Shown one piece after another: positions 1 to 11,735 of a stretch of 64,000 nt of DNA. The stretch is from the NCBI GenBank assembly GCA_944472135.2, contig OX235262.1, positions 165,229,509-165,293,508 of the forward strand, given 5' to 3'. The position numbers and the translations under genes are program-made. The stretch's first letter is position 1. Each line of letters opens with the position of its first letter. The notes below the pieces were generated by a model. That model had not been told where the DNA came from and ran no database searches. It saw only the letters and a list, made by a program, of their open reading frames with translations. The stretch comes from Trichobilharzia regenti (lineage: Eukaryota; Platyhelminthes; Trematoda; Strigeidida; Schistosomatidae).

Positions 1-515
1 ACAGTCTTAGGTAAGGAACGAATGTAGATCGACGAGGGTGTGAAGCTACGTCGATTGAGATGACCAGGACATGAGTTCTGCGTGTCTAGCCATCCCCTTG
101 CTTCACTGGAAATTTTAGCTGACTTGGGATGGAGTTAGAAAACTGCTAGTGGTGGTCACACCAAAACCTGGAAGCCATCCATGAAACCTCTGCAGTTAGT
201 TTTAGTAGCCCACATAGGGAGATGCAGACTACTTGTCTGGTTGGAGTTCTAGAAGCAATAACTGGAGACAACTAATTATAAAGTTCAAGATCCTTGTTAC
301 TGGTGCAGACGCATTCACTCTTTGTGATCTACTATATCCAATCAAGCCCTATTGTTTTTCCAAGCTATTATTCCTTCTCCTTCATATCTTCGCTTATTTT
401 CGTCCTTTAGAATCTCTCTCCTTCTTTCTTTTGTGTCACTGTATACCTCATGGAATGCGAAAACTTGAATTGTCGCAAAGTTCTGCGTTGAAACTCATTC
501 ACCCACTGTCAGACT
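1..515 (+). mobile_element. RTE-B non-LTR retrotransposon, 3' end (5' cut by window edge)
   Basis: Decayed C-terminal part of an RTE-type LINE plus its 3' UTR. In the + frame the stretch around 49-230 reads KLRRLR, a stop, then SSHPL, GGHTKTWKPSMKPL and IGRCRL. These line up with the better copy at 42020-42945, which reads [15 protein letters not shown] and [15 protein letters not shown]. In-frame stops show it is dead. The tail (about 420-515), with its C/T-rich block and caaagttctgcgttgaa, matches the 3' UTRs at 25320-25440 and 42780-42930. Assignment to the RTE clade rests on family knowledge and was not tested by a search. Confidence 0.7.
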
Positions 516-1562
516 ACTTAGTCGTCTGTGTTAAAACAAATATGCAATCAGACTTGAAATCTCTGAAACTCTCATTATATTCACTTAATTCGTAAAATAA
601 TACAAGAAATTCTGAAAAAGGAAAAGTATAACTGCTTGTTACTGACTTGAGACTTCATTCTCTCAAATCTCACCGATTTAGTCGACATAAAGTGATTTAA
701 ATCGAGAAACTTGATAATGAATTTTGTTGAGTGTCATCAACTGAGTGTCCCACTACCTGTGGCACACAACAACAAGTCAAGTGGAATCAGCCACACTGTT
801 GACAACGTCAATCAGTCATCTCCCAGAATCCAAAATGGAGGTGAAAGGCATTGAATTGATTAACCAACTAGAAAAATCCATTTGTTGTCATGAATTGCAA
901 TGTGCATACTTAATTACCTAACATGCATATCTATCTTGTGACCCAGTTATCACCTGTTAAACAATTTCTAGGTTGTTTTTTCGTGTAGGGATAGAATTTT
1001 ACCAACTTAGCCTTATATTACTAGTATTACTATTGTTACATTCAATATTCGTTAAATGTCCATTATTCATAGATCTTCTTTCAGCTATGTCCTTTCAAAA
1101 ATCATTTATAATTTACAATTAAACAGATAAGGTCATCACAATAGGTTATAAATCCTAAAAAATAATTAAAAGCATACATGCAACTGAACATTAATTTTTA
1201 ATTTTTTTTTCTACGCACTTAAGAGTACTGTGATTGTAGCGAGTTATCATTGTGATGTAAACCATGTGTGCGTTAGTGTAGAATCAGGTTAAAAAGAGAC
1301 GAGTGAAGAATAAGTCTTCGTGCAGTTAACTGTTAAATAATTTTTTTGTTAGATAGCTTAGATTTAGAAGCATAGGAGTTTTTACACAACGTCCAGTAAA
1401 CAGTTTTCAAAAGATTGTTTATTACCGTATTTATGACTGTAGAAGTGTCTTATTTCGTTTCGTATAAAGGCGGGGGGGAATTTAGCAGTGCTACCTGTTA
1501 TTAATAATTAGAAGACTAATAAAACACCGTGATAACATTAAAACTTGTCCGTTTATAGGTCG

Positions 1563-1639
<77 letters not shown>

Positions 1640-1726
1640 CTATATTTCAATGGTTCACTTGAACTTATATCCACTGATCGCGCATGAATGAAATTGATTG
1701 ATTGGAAAATACGTTACATCACTGCT
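516..1726. other. Unannotated AT-rich spacer with a (TA)n block
   Basis: No gene or recognised repeat apart from the (TA)n microsatellite at 1562-1638. Short open frames here are at chance level. Confidence 0.6.
1562..1638. repeat. (TA)n microsatellite
   Basis: Imperfect TA dinucleotide run of about 77 bases with two interruptions. Confidence 0.95.
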
Positions 1727-1917
1727 GCGTCGGTGGCACAGTGGTTAGGACTCTCGCCGACCATGCACATGGTCCGGGGTTCGAGCCCATGCCGACGCAC
1801 ACCTGATATCTATGGTCGGCCTGCAAAATTTGAGCTACCGATATCACATGCTGAAAATTCCATACTTGTACCAAAAATACAGTGTGGAATCAAGCTGTAA
1901 ATCAAAAAAAAAAAAAA
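1727..1917 (+). mobile_element. SINE-A2, tRNA-derived, with poly-A tail
   Basis: Short retroposon with a tRNA-like head. The A box tggcacagtgg is at 1734-1744 and the B box ggttcgagccc at 1778-1788. A body of about 110 bases follows, ending in an A14 run at 1904-1917. Head and tail match the copy at 52413-52613 closely, so both derive from one recent master. It differs from SINE-A in its whole 3' half. RNA polymerase III transcription is inferred from the two boxes. The chance open frame across it is not a gene. Confidence 0.88.
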
Positions 1918-3197
1918 TTTCATGGGATACCTACATATTCGTCAGTTTCCACATCTTTAAATGTATATAAATCAAACTGGACTTGAGAAAGAAACATTTT
2001 TAAAAGTGGGATGAAGAAAGTATTACATCCCACACACATGCATTTTATGCTTACAGATTTTACGTTCCTTGCCCGTTTAATACTAGATATTTCACGTTTT
2101 CGTGTGTAGTTATAAGGATAGGTATGGGTCATAGGGGATTTTCTTGCCAACTGACTATACTCTACAAAGTAACTACATCCAACGAACTCTAGGCATCTTA
2201 TGAAGAATCAAGTCTGTCATTTTGAAATTATATACATCTAGGTGACAATCCACAACGACTTTGTTTAGAAAGCCAAAATACGCCCATAATTTCAATCTGA
2301 CAAGCCATTACTGCCTTTATCGGTCAGTGGTATACACCACCCATCCTTTGTTACCTATGCAGTGACATAAACCGACTCACTGTGGTCTGAACTCAGGGAA
2401 CGGATCTTTACGTTATACTGAATAGCTGTCTGAAACTTCCTCGAGAGACGCAGAGTCACATACACTGCAAGACAGGGAGAAGATGACTATTCTCCCATAA
2501 ATCTGTGGTTCTGGTCAACAAAAGTAACGTCAGAAAAAATCAAAATTACCTCATCAGATCCTAAGTGCAAGCAGGAAGTTAGTTAACTAAACTTCATCTG
2601 TAAGAAGTACCTTATAATCAAGTAGAATATTCACAACAAGATGGGATCAAAAGCTCCTGCAGGCAGTAGAATGTTGGACCTTCATTGACTCAAACAAAAT
2701 CACATCGTACACCACACTATCAATCTGTCACGCAACCACAAAGAGAAGAATTAAACTTGGAGATTTAACAGAAACGAAGACATATAATAAGGATCAAATC
2801 AACATGTGATATGAAAATGTCAGAACAGTGTTACACAGTCTAGGGCAAAAAAGGCGACAATAATTACAAGGTTAGTTGAAAAATCCAATTAGGCATAAAT
2901 AAATCTTGTGAATAGACCGTTCGGGAGGGATTGCCTACGTAAGCATTCTGTCACAATCTAAAACATATGCGTGCTTATAGAGTGCGGACTTATTCTGCTT
3001 TTTGATAATGGCCTCAACCATCATTAGTCTGTACAATATTTCATTGATGCGTTAGGTATATCAGTATGAAAACCTCCATGTTGTTGAGAATTACACATAT
3101 AATTAATCAATCAGCTTTTATGTGATCTGCTCATTTTCGAGCCCGAACACTCCATCTGCACTGTTTTTGAATTACGTGGATAAATGGTTACAACTTA
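1918..3197. other. Unannotated spacer
   Basis: No gene, RNA or repeat recognised. A 76-codon minus-strand frame at 1920-2150 has no recognisable motif. Confidence 0.5.
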
Positions 3198-3384
3198 ATA
3201 TTAGATAGTTGGAGGTAATAGGCAGGAAACCTTGCACCTAGCTTTCGTGCTAGCTGGCACTCACTAGCCAGCAAGGAGTACGTGCAACCTTGAAGGAACT
3301 CATATCACTTCTGAGATTCAAACCCGCGTCACCCAGTGAGTGCTGCAGTCAGAGACGTTACCAATGAGCTATTCGGCTCACGAC
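3198..3384 (-). mobile_element. SINE-C, tRNA-derived
   Basis: Minus-strand copy. The reverse complement has a tRNA-like A box (tagctcattgg) near 3360-3375, a B box in 3311-3327 (ggtttgaatctc on the minus strand), and the family 3' end near 3198-3210. It lines up with the plus copies at 5690-5885 and 59228-59421. Confidence 0.75.
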
Positions 3385-4317
3385 TTAATCAAAATAACTT
3401 TTATAAAAGGGTTATATAATACATCTAAACACTTCTTAATCCGATAGGCGCTAAATCATACTGAAATTTAACTTGGTATTTAAACCGTTCTTAATTATTC
3501 TCTATAAGTGTCCACATATTATCGAAATAGAAAATCAGACGAATATATATATATTTATCAGATTAAATAACTATCATAAACACGGCTGATATTGAAAAAG
3601 TGTAATTTCATGAAAAAGTAGAGCTAAAAGTACATGTATGGCAAACACGACAAACAAGTCTACAAAGTTCACTCATAAATGATGAGTATTAAAAAAATAC
3701 GTTATGTACTTGTTATGTACTCGTCGCTAAATTATTGTTATGGACTGGTCGAGAATTTAATAGTCCTGACGCAAGAAGGTGGAAATCAGAAGACCACTAG
3801 GTTTGCGATGATACTTCTATTTTCCAAACACAAGGAGAATGCAAAAGTGGTATCACACCAAAGTAAGTAGTCACAAGATTGTGAGAACAAAATATATATA
3901 TGACAAGGGTGTGAACAATCATTAGACAGTCTTAAGATGGATGGCTAATTATAATGAAGTATCGATCCATATATACATAGCGAAATATAGCAGACATGTC
4001 AACAACCACCATATATGGATATATGTCACCAAGCAACGGATTGTCAACAAACACACATATTATATATAATATAAGGGGAATATACATTGTTAAAGGAGAC
4101 AAGTTCATACAAGTGAAATGGTCACAGACTAAGAGAGCAAACAGAAAGAGAGACCAACATACACACACATAAATATATATATGTGGATACATATCACTAC
4201 TATGCACCATAAGCCAAGCATGTGATCAGTTGAAACTGGCACTATTTATAGAAATATTTAATGAATTTAACAAAGTAAAATGACAAGCGAAGTTCACAGC
4301 TCGCAAAAACGGCTTAG
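3385..4317. other. Unannotated AT-rich spacer
   Basis: Short TA- and CA-rich tracts only. Nothing else recognised. Confidence 0.5.
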
Positions 4318-4463
4318 CGATTCGTGGTGTACACAGTTCGACGGGGGTTGCGAGTGAAATTTTCACCACAAAGGAAGGGAAATCCAAAGGAAACTGTGGT
4401 AAAAGTTTCACTCCCGCCTGCCTGCCCGAGCTGTGTACATTACGAATTGTGGGATTCACTTAT
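4318..4463. repeat. Palindromic (fold-back) element with relatively GC-rich arms
   Basis: The left arm at about 4318-4377 and the right arm at about 4395-4463 are imperfect inverted copies. Both carry attcgt, tgtacacag and gagtgaaa. The loop is about 17 bases. The arms are GC-richer than the flanks. It could be a small fold-back MITE or a collapsed inverted retroelement end. The overlapping open frames on both strands only reflect the symmetry. Confidence 0.65.
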
Positions 4464-5500
4464 GGTATCACCATTTCCCCCAAGCAGCTGGCCAGGAATT
4501 GGCTGGTTTGCACTGATTCAGTTCTTTAAGGTGAGTCAAAACTGCGTACACCACGCTGATGAACTCAGTTCCAAACTATCGAAAAGATCGTTTTGTGTTT
4601 AGAACACTTCGATCTAACTAACAAACACTACTGATTAATATTCGGTCAGTAATATATAGTTTTATGCGAAACACGAATGATGACCGTATTATTCACAATG
4701 ACTAATATACCTTCAATAAATTTAAACAATCAGGTGAATATGGGAGTACGCTCTTTCACTTTTTGTTAGACATGTGGTATAGTAAAAAGAGTAATATTTA
4801 GCACATAATACGGTGAACACGACCTTTTATTACACTTGTTACTTTACCATAGTTTTATAATGTTTAAATAAATAGAATTCACTTGTCATTTAAGGAGTTT
4901 TACCATCTGCATGCACACTTCTTATGCTGAATTTCATATAAATTGAAGCATTAGTGCATATCCTAGTTCACAACCTTCATTATCACCCTGTTCATAGTGT
5001 CTGACTTTTTTAAGGCTTCGATGGAATTCTCCTGACACTGTTCTACTGACTAAGCCAAGAGATTTAAATTATCAGGTTCAGGAAGAACTGAACACAACGT
5101 GTGTGTATGTGAGATTGTAACCAGTATCGTAGGTAATGCAGCTACTAAGTACAGGGGTGATTTGAATTCAGTAATAAAATAAGGTGGTTAGTCTCATATG
5201 ATGGTGACAGTGTACCGTGGAAAGCTGAACAAGAGCATGTGGAACCCTTGATCTAATATATCAGTCACAGTGTTTTCAAACAAGTACTTGTAACGCGAAA
5301 TTCGAGTTTACCTCAAAAGGTTTGAATAGCTGGGTGGGATTCAAGTTCTTCAAACACCAGATATTACCGGTTATCCGGCACATCAACAAGAACGTGGTTG
5401 ATGTGTTGAAAGTTTCATGTGTCGCCATTTTTTAATTATGATTTTCAGCTTAGCCGACATACACACAAGTACAACCAATACTGTCATGTTGATTATGAAA
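4464..5500. other. Unannotated spacer
   Basis: No gene or repeat recognised with confidence. Confidence 0.5.
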
Positions 5501-5689
5501 ATTTTCTTTCCTGCCAATTACCTTCAACCATCTAATATCAAAAATTTGAAGTGAACCGTGATGGCGAGTCACCTAGCATGGCGGGTACATTGCGAACTTG
5601 ACTGATAGAATTCAGTCCGCACCAAACGTAGGACTAGACATATCACACTAGTTACTAATGTCTCATCAAAGTATCCAGTACAATCCTAC
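5501..5689. mobile_element. SINE-C 3' end plus a companion repeat module
   Basis: 5501-5541 repeats the SINE-C 3' end (ccttcaaccatctaatat). 5545-5670 holds a module with the words gaaccgtgatggc, tgatagaattcagt and gcaccaaacg. The module recurs in the opposite direction at 58640-58760 and 59150-59228, and in the same direction at 58785-58850. Its function is unknown. Confidence 0.6.
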
Positions 5690-5881
5690 AGGAGGTCAGT
5701 CACGAGCTCGAATAGCTCAGTGGTAACGTGTCTGACTACAGCACTGGGTGGCGCGGGTTCGAATCTCAGAAAGGATATGAGTTCTTTTGAGGTTGCAGAT
5801 ATGCCTTGCTGACTGCTGAGTGCCAACTAGAACAAAACCTAAGTCAAGCAAGGCTTCCTGCCGACTGCCTTCAACCATCTA

Positions 5882-5885
<4 letters not shown>
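5690..5885 (+). mobile_element. SINE-C, tRNA-derived
   Basis: The best SINE-C in the window. The A box tagctcagtgg is at 5713-5723 and the B box gggttcgaatc at 5756-5766. The family tail ends in caaccatctaatat. A (TA)n tract starts exactly at its 3' end. Confidence 0.85.

Positions 5886-5930
<45 letters not shown>
5886..5930. repeat. (TA)n microsatellite at a SINE-C 3' end
   Basis: TA run of about 45 bases fused to the 3' end of SINE-C. It may have grown from the element's own terminal tata. Confidence 0.9.
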
Positions 5931-5934
<4 letters not shown>

Positions 5935-5942
5935 TGGGAAAA

Positions 5943-6118
5943 CAGTTTTGTTCAGTGAAGAAACATTTCTTCTCAACGACTTCATTTTCAGCTGTACAGT
6001 CGTATTTATATTACAAAAAAGTCATTAAGTAATAAAAATACGACTGTATAGCTTGAAAATCAAGTTGTTGAAAAGAAATCCTTCTTCACTGAAGAAAAAT
6101 TGTGTTTTTTTCTCATGA
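5943..6118. repeat. Inverted pair of PLE-type terminal repeats (hairpin)
   Basis: Left arm 5943-6015 and right arm about 6030-6118 are inverted copies. Both hold the words for a tgaagaaa block, an aacgac/gttgttg block and tacgactgta. The same word order occurs at 46026-46110 and, inverted, at 47193-47285, which flank a GIY-YIG fragment of a Penelope-like element. I infer that these are PLE terminal repeats with no coding part left between them. Confidence 0.65.
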
Positions 6119-6914
6119 ATTAATGCGTATATTTCGTAATATATACATAAATTCATAGTTAAGCTTATTTTCTGTCTTTTCTTCATGAAACACTCGTATT
6201 CAGCAATGAATATCATAACACGTGTCACTGATATCTAAATTTGCATGTACTTGACAGTTACAAGGTGAAATAAGCGCAAAGTTTTGTACACAAAAACCCC
6301 CCAGATTTACATGTTATGTCGGACTAGGTGTATGACAATATAACAAATAACTACCCAAACTGTTCCAAAGTAGGGGGGATTGGCAGACACGATCAGTAAA
6401 ACTGTACAACCTAAACTAATCCTACAACACTAACAAAAATAAGGACAATGATAATTATATACAAAGGGACAAGTTGAACTCATAACAAAGAACCAACCTG
6501 AACAGTCCTCAAATGTGATTAATCACTTTCAAGGGGAAAAAAGAATATTACACATTTGCAGCCAGTGTCAAAGTATGTTAAAGAATCCAATATGGTACTG
6601 ACAGAATAAAATACTATGCATTGTGCATACAACATCCTTTAACCATGTCATGTAGTTGTAACTCAGTAATATAAACATTCAAAATGAAAGCCAAGAGGTC
6701 ACAAGTTTAAATCTAGTCAGAATGTTATAATATAAACAAGCTGCTAGTGTATAAGATCGCATTTCAGCAGCTACATACTGCTACAGCTTCATGACCACAA
6801 ACCATTAGCTTGTTTTTAAATCAATATGAACAGAAATCCATTACTTTTGTATCATAAAGTGGTTCAGAATTGAGTACCAGAAGTCATGAGTTAGGGGATA
6901 GTTATCTTTGAAGC
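6119..6914. other. Unannotated AT-rich spacer
   Basis: Nothing recognised. Confidence 0.5.
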
Positions 6915-6926
6915 ATTTGAAGTTAG

Positions 6927-7172
6927 CAGTGCGTCGGTGGCACAGCGGTTAGTACGCTCGCCGACCATGCACATGGTCCGGAGTTCGATCCCGACCGCCG
7001 ACGCACTCCTTTATCTCGACAAGCCAGAAATAATGCTGGTAAAGAGGAAAGGTCGGGTATGAGGCTAGCAACCCCATCTTGTAAAAATAAACACTGCTAC
7101 AGAAACTTCAAGCCACTAGCTTGAAGCCTTATGTTCCACCGGGAACATAAAGGAAAAATTATTATTATTATT
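6927..7172 (+). mobile_element. SINE-A with perfect 12-bp target-site duplication
   Basis: Full-length tRNA-derived SINE. It has the A box tggcacagcgg, the B box agttcgatccc and the body word gaggctagcaaccccat. Its 3' end, tatgttcc...gggaacataaagga, is followed by (ATT)n. The flanks atttgaagttag at 6915-6926 and 7173-7184 are identical 12-bp target duplications, so the ends are exact and the copy is fairly young. The 3' end resembles the RTE-A LINE end, which suggests mobilisation by that LINE. Confidence 0.93.
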
Positions 7173-7363
7173 ATTTGAAGTTAGTGACTTACACGTAAAT
7201 GTACGTATAACTAATGAGTTGAATTTGTCGCTCAACTTTTTAATACATCATTAAATAATCACATTTTAAGTCTTTAGTAATTACCTCCACGAAATAAATG
7301 TGCGTGTCACCTCAATGATCTCACTAAACCAAAACATAACAGAGGCTTCATGATTTCATTTTA

Positions 7364-7608
7364 TTTATTTTTATTTTATTCCTTTAACGTTTCAAATGGA
7401 ACACAGGGCTTCAAGATTGAGCTTTCAAGTTTTGGTAGCAGTGGTTTTATTTTCATGTAATGGGGTCGCTAGCCTCGGGTCCAGCTTTCCCTCGTTACCA
7501 ATTTTATTACTGGCTTAGCGTGGTAAAGTAGTGCGTCGGCCTGGGACCGGACCAGACCCCATGAGGTGTGGTTTGCGAGCGTTCTACCGCCAAGCCACCG
7601 ACACACAG
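7364..7608 (-). mobile_element. SINE-A, diverged
   Basis: Minus-strand copy with the family 3' end (cctttaacgtttc...gaacac), the ctagcc body word and a decayed tRNA head ending ccaccgacacac. A short tttcatt occurs on both sides (about 7355 and 7610), a possible target duplication. Confidence 0.82.
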
Positions 7609-8029
7609 GTGTTTCATTACAGTTTGGTAATCTTTAGCAAGATATTATTATTATCTTTCCAGAGATTAAGATCAAGGCTGTTGTGCGATGAGATTAGTTT
7701 GTTACCGTTCACTTAATGAGTATAAATCTACTTGTCTGCGTTTCTAGCTCTTAACGACTTGTAGAACAGAAATTTCTTGAGATATTTGCAGTCAACCAAC
7801 ATTTCTGTGTGTCCTTCATTCTTGTTTTCCTGGGAGTTCTCTACCATTTCAAAGGTTTTGTCTTTAGTTGCGACTTGTAACTTGAAAAATATAATTTCCC
7901 TACACTTCGCCATTCTGTAATTTTAAAGATTTAAAGTCAAGCGGGAACTAAGTATAGTCTTTTCAAACGAATTGTCATCAAATAATCAGACTTGCAGCAA
8001 ATAAATCTGATGTGGAAGAAGAAGGCGTT

Positions 8030-9240
8030 CGGAAAGCAAAAGGATTGAGTGAAGAAATATTTACTCTTCAATTAGGTCCTTATCTCTGGCTCTACTCTAA
8101 TATGCATGTATAGCGATATGTTTGTTAACAGTAATTATTCAATATCAGCATGTCAACGTGGTGATTATTGACGAGAAAATCATTTCACGCAATTAAAAAG
8201 TAGAAGTGATTAAAACACAAAATGGAGAGCAATGAAAGAATAAGCGAGTGCTCAAGTTGATTACGTAACATATTATTAAAAAAAAGTAAAAAGATTTGGA
8301 CTATGATAGTTCGTAATTAAAAATGATGTAGTCAGGAAAATAATTTGGACAATTATAAGTTTTAAAATGTTTCAAAGCAGGGTGAAGTAATCCGGTGTAT
8401 ACATTCATGTAACGCTGGCAAGAGAAATAGTAACACAACGCATGAAGAATGCAGCTAGAAAAGCTTTAAATGAAGCAGAGGTACGTAACACTTCACTACC
8501 ACCCGTATTTTACGTTTGGAGACTAAGGACAAACTATTTAATTTCCCTCTCTTTTGTGTACCTACCAGTCTGACCACTCCTGTGGAGCTAGCTACATTGG
8601 TTATATGATTAGGCAGGTTCATTATCGGATTTCCAAACATCATGTTGCGTGATTAAGCAACGGACAAACAAGATTTATTCATAGCTCAATTTTAGCACAC
8701 CTTGTAGACAGTGAGCATACAGTTAATATTAATAAAATATTTAAAGTTATTTATCGGATTCCGAACAATAATAATTTTCCTTCACAAGTTCGTCTTCTAC
8801 ATACAGCTGAAGCCATAGGATTCCACCTGAAGAATCCAGACCTCTGGGTTCTGAAGAAATTTGTACAGCCACTTTCCTTAACCTGACTATCGTTACATGA
8901 ATGTATAAACCTGACTACTTTACCCCCAACTTCCACCTGAATCTTTAAAATTATAACTGTTTAAATTATTTCATAATTTTTCTAACTACTTCATCTTTAA
9001 TGACATGTTATCATTGTTGTAAGCATTTCTGCCCTTTAATTGTTTGAATTATCTATTTAGGTTTTTATCAAGCCCCTTGAAATGTTGATACTAACTAATT
9101 ATTTTTAACAAACATATCGTGAATTGATTAGGTAAATCGTTGTGTATTGTTATAAAAATTCTATATATACATATTAGAGTAGAGCCAGGGATGAGGACCT
9201 AATTGAATATTTCTTTGCTCAATCCTTTTGCTTCCAAAAT
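8030..9240 (+). mobile_element. Penelope-like element relic with inverted ~300-bp ends
   Basis: A GIY-YIG coding remnant (8536-8886) sits between two inverted repeats. The left one, about 8030-8395, begins with a ccttatctctggctctactc-type word. The right one, about 8935-9240, carries its reverse complement, gagtagagccagggatgagg. The related minus-strand copy at 15225-15990 shows that the right repeat is the normal 3' region of this PLE lineage. The left repeat is therefore an extra inverted copy. Inverted terminal repeats are known for PLEs. Confidence 0.75.
8536..8886 (+). pseudogene. PLE GIY-YIG endonuclease remnant
   Basis: C-terminal GIY-YIG endonuclease domain of a Penelope-like element, which nicks target DNA for integration. 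The + frame reads CTYQSDHSCGASYIG, RQVHYRISKHHVA, one stop where the sister copy has AWL, then SSILAHLVDSEH, FKVIYRIP and RLLHTAEAIGFHLKNPDLWV before a final stop. The Tyr/Ile/Gly of the GIY-YIG core and the SILAHLV helix are clear. One internal stop makes it dead as read. The RT part is absent. The minus-strand frame over the same bases is a shadow. Confidence 0.82.
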
Positions 9241-9574
9241 CAATTTAAAGTGGATTCGAAATCACGATTGGTAAAATTCACATTTTTTTTTTGATAATAG
9301 TATTAATTGTATATGTACACAAATTCTAGTTTCATGAAGAATTTATTGATATTAAGGTAGATTTTGTCCCGTATAGATATCATTAAGAGAATTACTGAAA
9401 CTGAAGGAACACTGAACAGCTTTTAAGTCTCATTTTGAGATAGTTGCACACATTGTTATTCACCACCAGCTTGTAATGTAATAAAAAGTCATTAACTGAC
9501 TAGCTCAAAGTCTGTTTTGAAAAGACACCATAACCGAAACGGTTAAAACGAGTGTAACCGTTTTTCAAGTGAAA
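9241..9574. other. Unannotated spacer
   Basis: Nothing firm. At 9520-9590 aaccgaaacggtt and agtgaaacatag recall PLE-end words but have no partner. Confidence 0.4.
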
Positions 9575-9890
9575 CATAGTCAATAAATTTAATTTAATTT
9601 AGACTTTCACGTTGACTGTTTTAACCGGTGTTCAGTCCCCGCTGATATATTGGCTTCTTGTAAGGATGCTTTAATGACGTCTGATGATTTAACCTGAAGT
9701 AATTAGGTGTATACTGACTAACACTGGAATCCAGGATGAGCATTTCATCTTATTCGGGGCTCGTCAACTGGACGCACTAGCATTCTGCAATGAGTAATGG
9801 TGTTCCTACTGAGGCATGAAGCCAGTACCCATCGTTTTAAACTCCAGGGCGTTATCGACTAGACCACTTCGGGCAGGAGTCCCATATAGT
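9575..9890 (-). mobile_element. SINE-D (Smalpha-like) repeat, minus strand
   Basis: Minus-strand copy. In reverse complement the order is a tRNA-like head near 9850-9890, then a hammerhead-like block (9723-9780), then the family 3' end about 9575-9625 (tcaacgtgaaagtc). It parallels the repeats at 20225-20500 and 20945-21245. The Smalpha identity comes from the ribozyme block's match to the known schistosome satellite ribozyme. Confidence 0.75.
9723..9780 (-). ncRNA. Decayed Smalpha-type hammerhead ribozyme
   Basis: On the minus strand the order is GUGCGUCCAG, UUGACGAG, a stem-loop, GAUGAAAUG, then CAUCCUGGAUUCCAGUG. This matches the schistosome satellite hammerhead, including its GGAUUCC loop. 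The first core base is U where C is required (UUGACGA against CUGANGA), so activity is unlikely. Confidence 0.72.
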
Positions 9891-10424
9891 CAATAAGCGT
9901 ACATTCAAAACGACTAATTTGTCAGTAAATAACACACCGCTTAGATAATAATCCTCCTATTTATAGATCTATCTAATTTCCAGTATCTTTAAATTCCTAC
10001 AACCTAAAGACAATTATCTCTAGTGAGAAAGAGTAAACGAAACAAACTTTTTGTCCTTTCTTTAGAAAATTCTGTGGAAATAACTATACATACAAACACA
10101 CAAATAAGTGTTGAACACAAAAAACTTAAACAAGCAATAAACTAGGGAAAATTTAATGTACCGTGAATATGCAGAGTAATAGGAGGGATATTCATGTTCA
10201 CTGAAGTGTTATAAACAACCTTATTAATCATGCATAAACACCACATATCCCTTTTACCAAGGTAAAATACATTCTCAAATACTCCTTTCTATGCTAAACT
10301 TTCTAGTCCCATCACGATGATAATAGTGATGATGGTAATAATAATAATAATAAAAATAATAATAGCTTAATTAATGTCTAGAATATTAAAATCATGATTC
10401 TTGAAGTGGTTTTCTATAAACGTT
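9891..10424. other. Unannotated AT-rich spacer
   Basis: ATA and ATT runs around 10320-10360. No gene recognised. Confidence 0.5.
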
Positions 10425-10439
10425 TATAAATATATATAA

Positions 10440-10477
<38 letters not shown>
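10425..10477. repeat. TA-rich microsatellite
   Basis: Interrupted (TA)n run. Confidence 0.9.
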
Positions 10478-10479
<2 letters not shown>

Positions 10480-10689
10480 AGTACTAATTGATGAGCAATG
10501 AGGAAGTCCCATATATGTACACTTGCACCCACGTATATATATTCCCTTCGAATATGAAACGTTGGAGTAGTGTTTCTCTAATAAAATAGTCAACATTTGT
10601 TTGTTAATTTGCAACCAAAAAGTAAAACAATAAATAACCATTAAAAATGAAAATGTGGAAAATGTTTCAAAAAAATTTGTTAGATAAAG

Positions 10690-11735
10690 TATTATTATTA
10701 TTATCATATCCTTTAATTCCTTGAGGAACATAGGGCTTCAGATGCGCGTCTCCATTGCCTTCGGTTTTCTGCCAACTTTTTCACTCCTCTCCAACTCTGC
10801 TCACATACTTTCATCTCCTCTTCACATGACCTCCTCCAAGTCACTCCACCCTTGCACTGACGACCAACTCGCCGCTTCCCTTTCGGGTTTCACTCGAGCG
10901 ATGGCTTGTCTAGTGATATCACTTGATGGTTTCCTCAGAGTAAGGCCAATCCAATCCACCTCCATTTCTTCCTGCCTATTTGTTTCACAATCGGTTCCTG
11001 GTTGATTCGGTCATTACCAGAGATCCCTGTTACTGATCTTTTCCAGCCGGCCATCTGATCTTGAGTATTGAGCGAAAACAACTGTTAATGAGGGTGTGAA
11101 GTTTGTTTGAGATGCTCTTTATGACGCGCAGTGCAAGTCTCTGATCCGTATAGTAGCACTGACTGACTTCACATTGGAGTTGAAAATCCGGATCTTATTT
11201 TTGATGCAGAGTGCTGTTGACCTCCACACAGATTTGAGAGTAATGAAAGCTTGTCTTGCTTTTCCAATTCTGGCTTGGATATCCTCGTCAGTTCCGCCCG
11301 CTTGTATTTGAAATGATGCTTCCTAGGTATGTAAAGGAGGTTCCTCCCATTTATGCTGATTGTTGTCTGTTGTTGTTGCTGTTGCTGTTGGCCAGGAATC
11401 TTCATCACCTCTGCTTTATCTGTGTTCACCTGAAGGAAGTCCTATCTTTGACGCTTCTTCTGCCAGCTTGTTGCTTTTCACTTGCATATCTTCCAGTTTG
11501 TGGGAAATCAGACATATATCATCGGCGTAGTCCAGATCCTCCATGTTTTTTGTGTGAGTCCATTTTATGCCTGTTCCCTCGTTGGTTGCCAATGTCTGTC
11601 GCACTTTCCAATCTACTGCAATCAGGAAGATCATTGACGATAGTAGACAGCCTTGCCTCACTCCCGTCCTCACTTCGAAGGCTTCCGTAAGTTTCCCGTT
11701 GTGGAACAGTGGTATATTTATTTTTTTCATTTTAA
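10690..11735 (-). mobile_element. RTE-A (SR2-like) non-LTR retrotransposon, 5'-truncated
   Basis: Minus-strand LINE fragment running from RT motif B to its 3' end. On the minus strand at 11416-11730 the frame holds EVRTGVRQGCLLS and the catalytic YADDICLISH (YADDI at 11515-11529). The C-terminal part, 10730-11250, is frameshifted and mirrors the copy at 46528-46980. The 3' end shows gaggaac...taaaggat and an ATT run at 10692-10704. An in-frame CAG run (poly-Gln-like, about 11365-11390) sits near the RT. The lineage call (RTE clade, SR2-like) is from memory of schistosome LINEs. The plus-strand frames at 11256-11690 and 11567-11785 are shadows. Confidence 0.85.

Noticed and set aside
233..595. 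120-codon plus frame
   Set aside because: Spans the RTE-B 3' UTR and has no protein motif.
5703..5768. Possible tRNA gene
   Set aside because: A and B boxes are present, but the stems do not close as a tRNA cloverleaf and the unit is repeated with a SINE tail.
8455..8643. 62-codon minus frame
   Set aside because: Opposite the PLE nuclease remnant, which reads on the plus strand.
9515..9590. aaccgaaacggtt and agtgaaac words, possible PLE end or ribozyme
   Set aside because: No inverted partner, no CUGANGA core and no nearby PLE coding sequence.
11256..11690. 144-codon plus frame with a leucine run
   Set aside because: Shadow of RTE-A on the minus strand. The Leu run is the reverse of a CAG repeat there.
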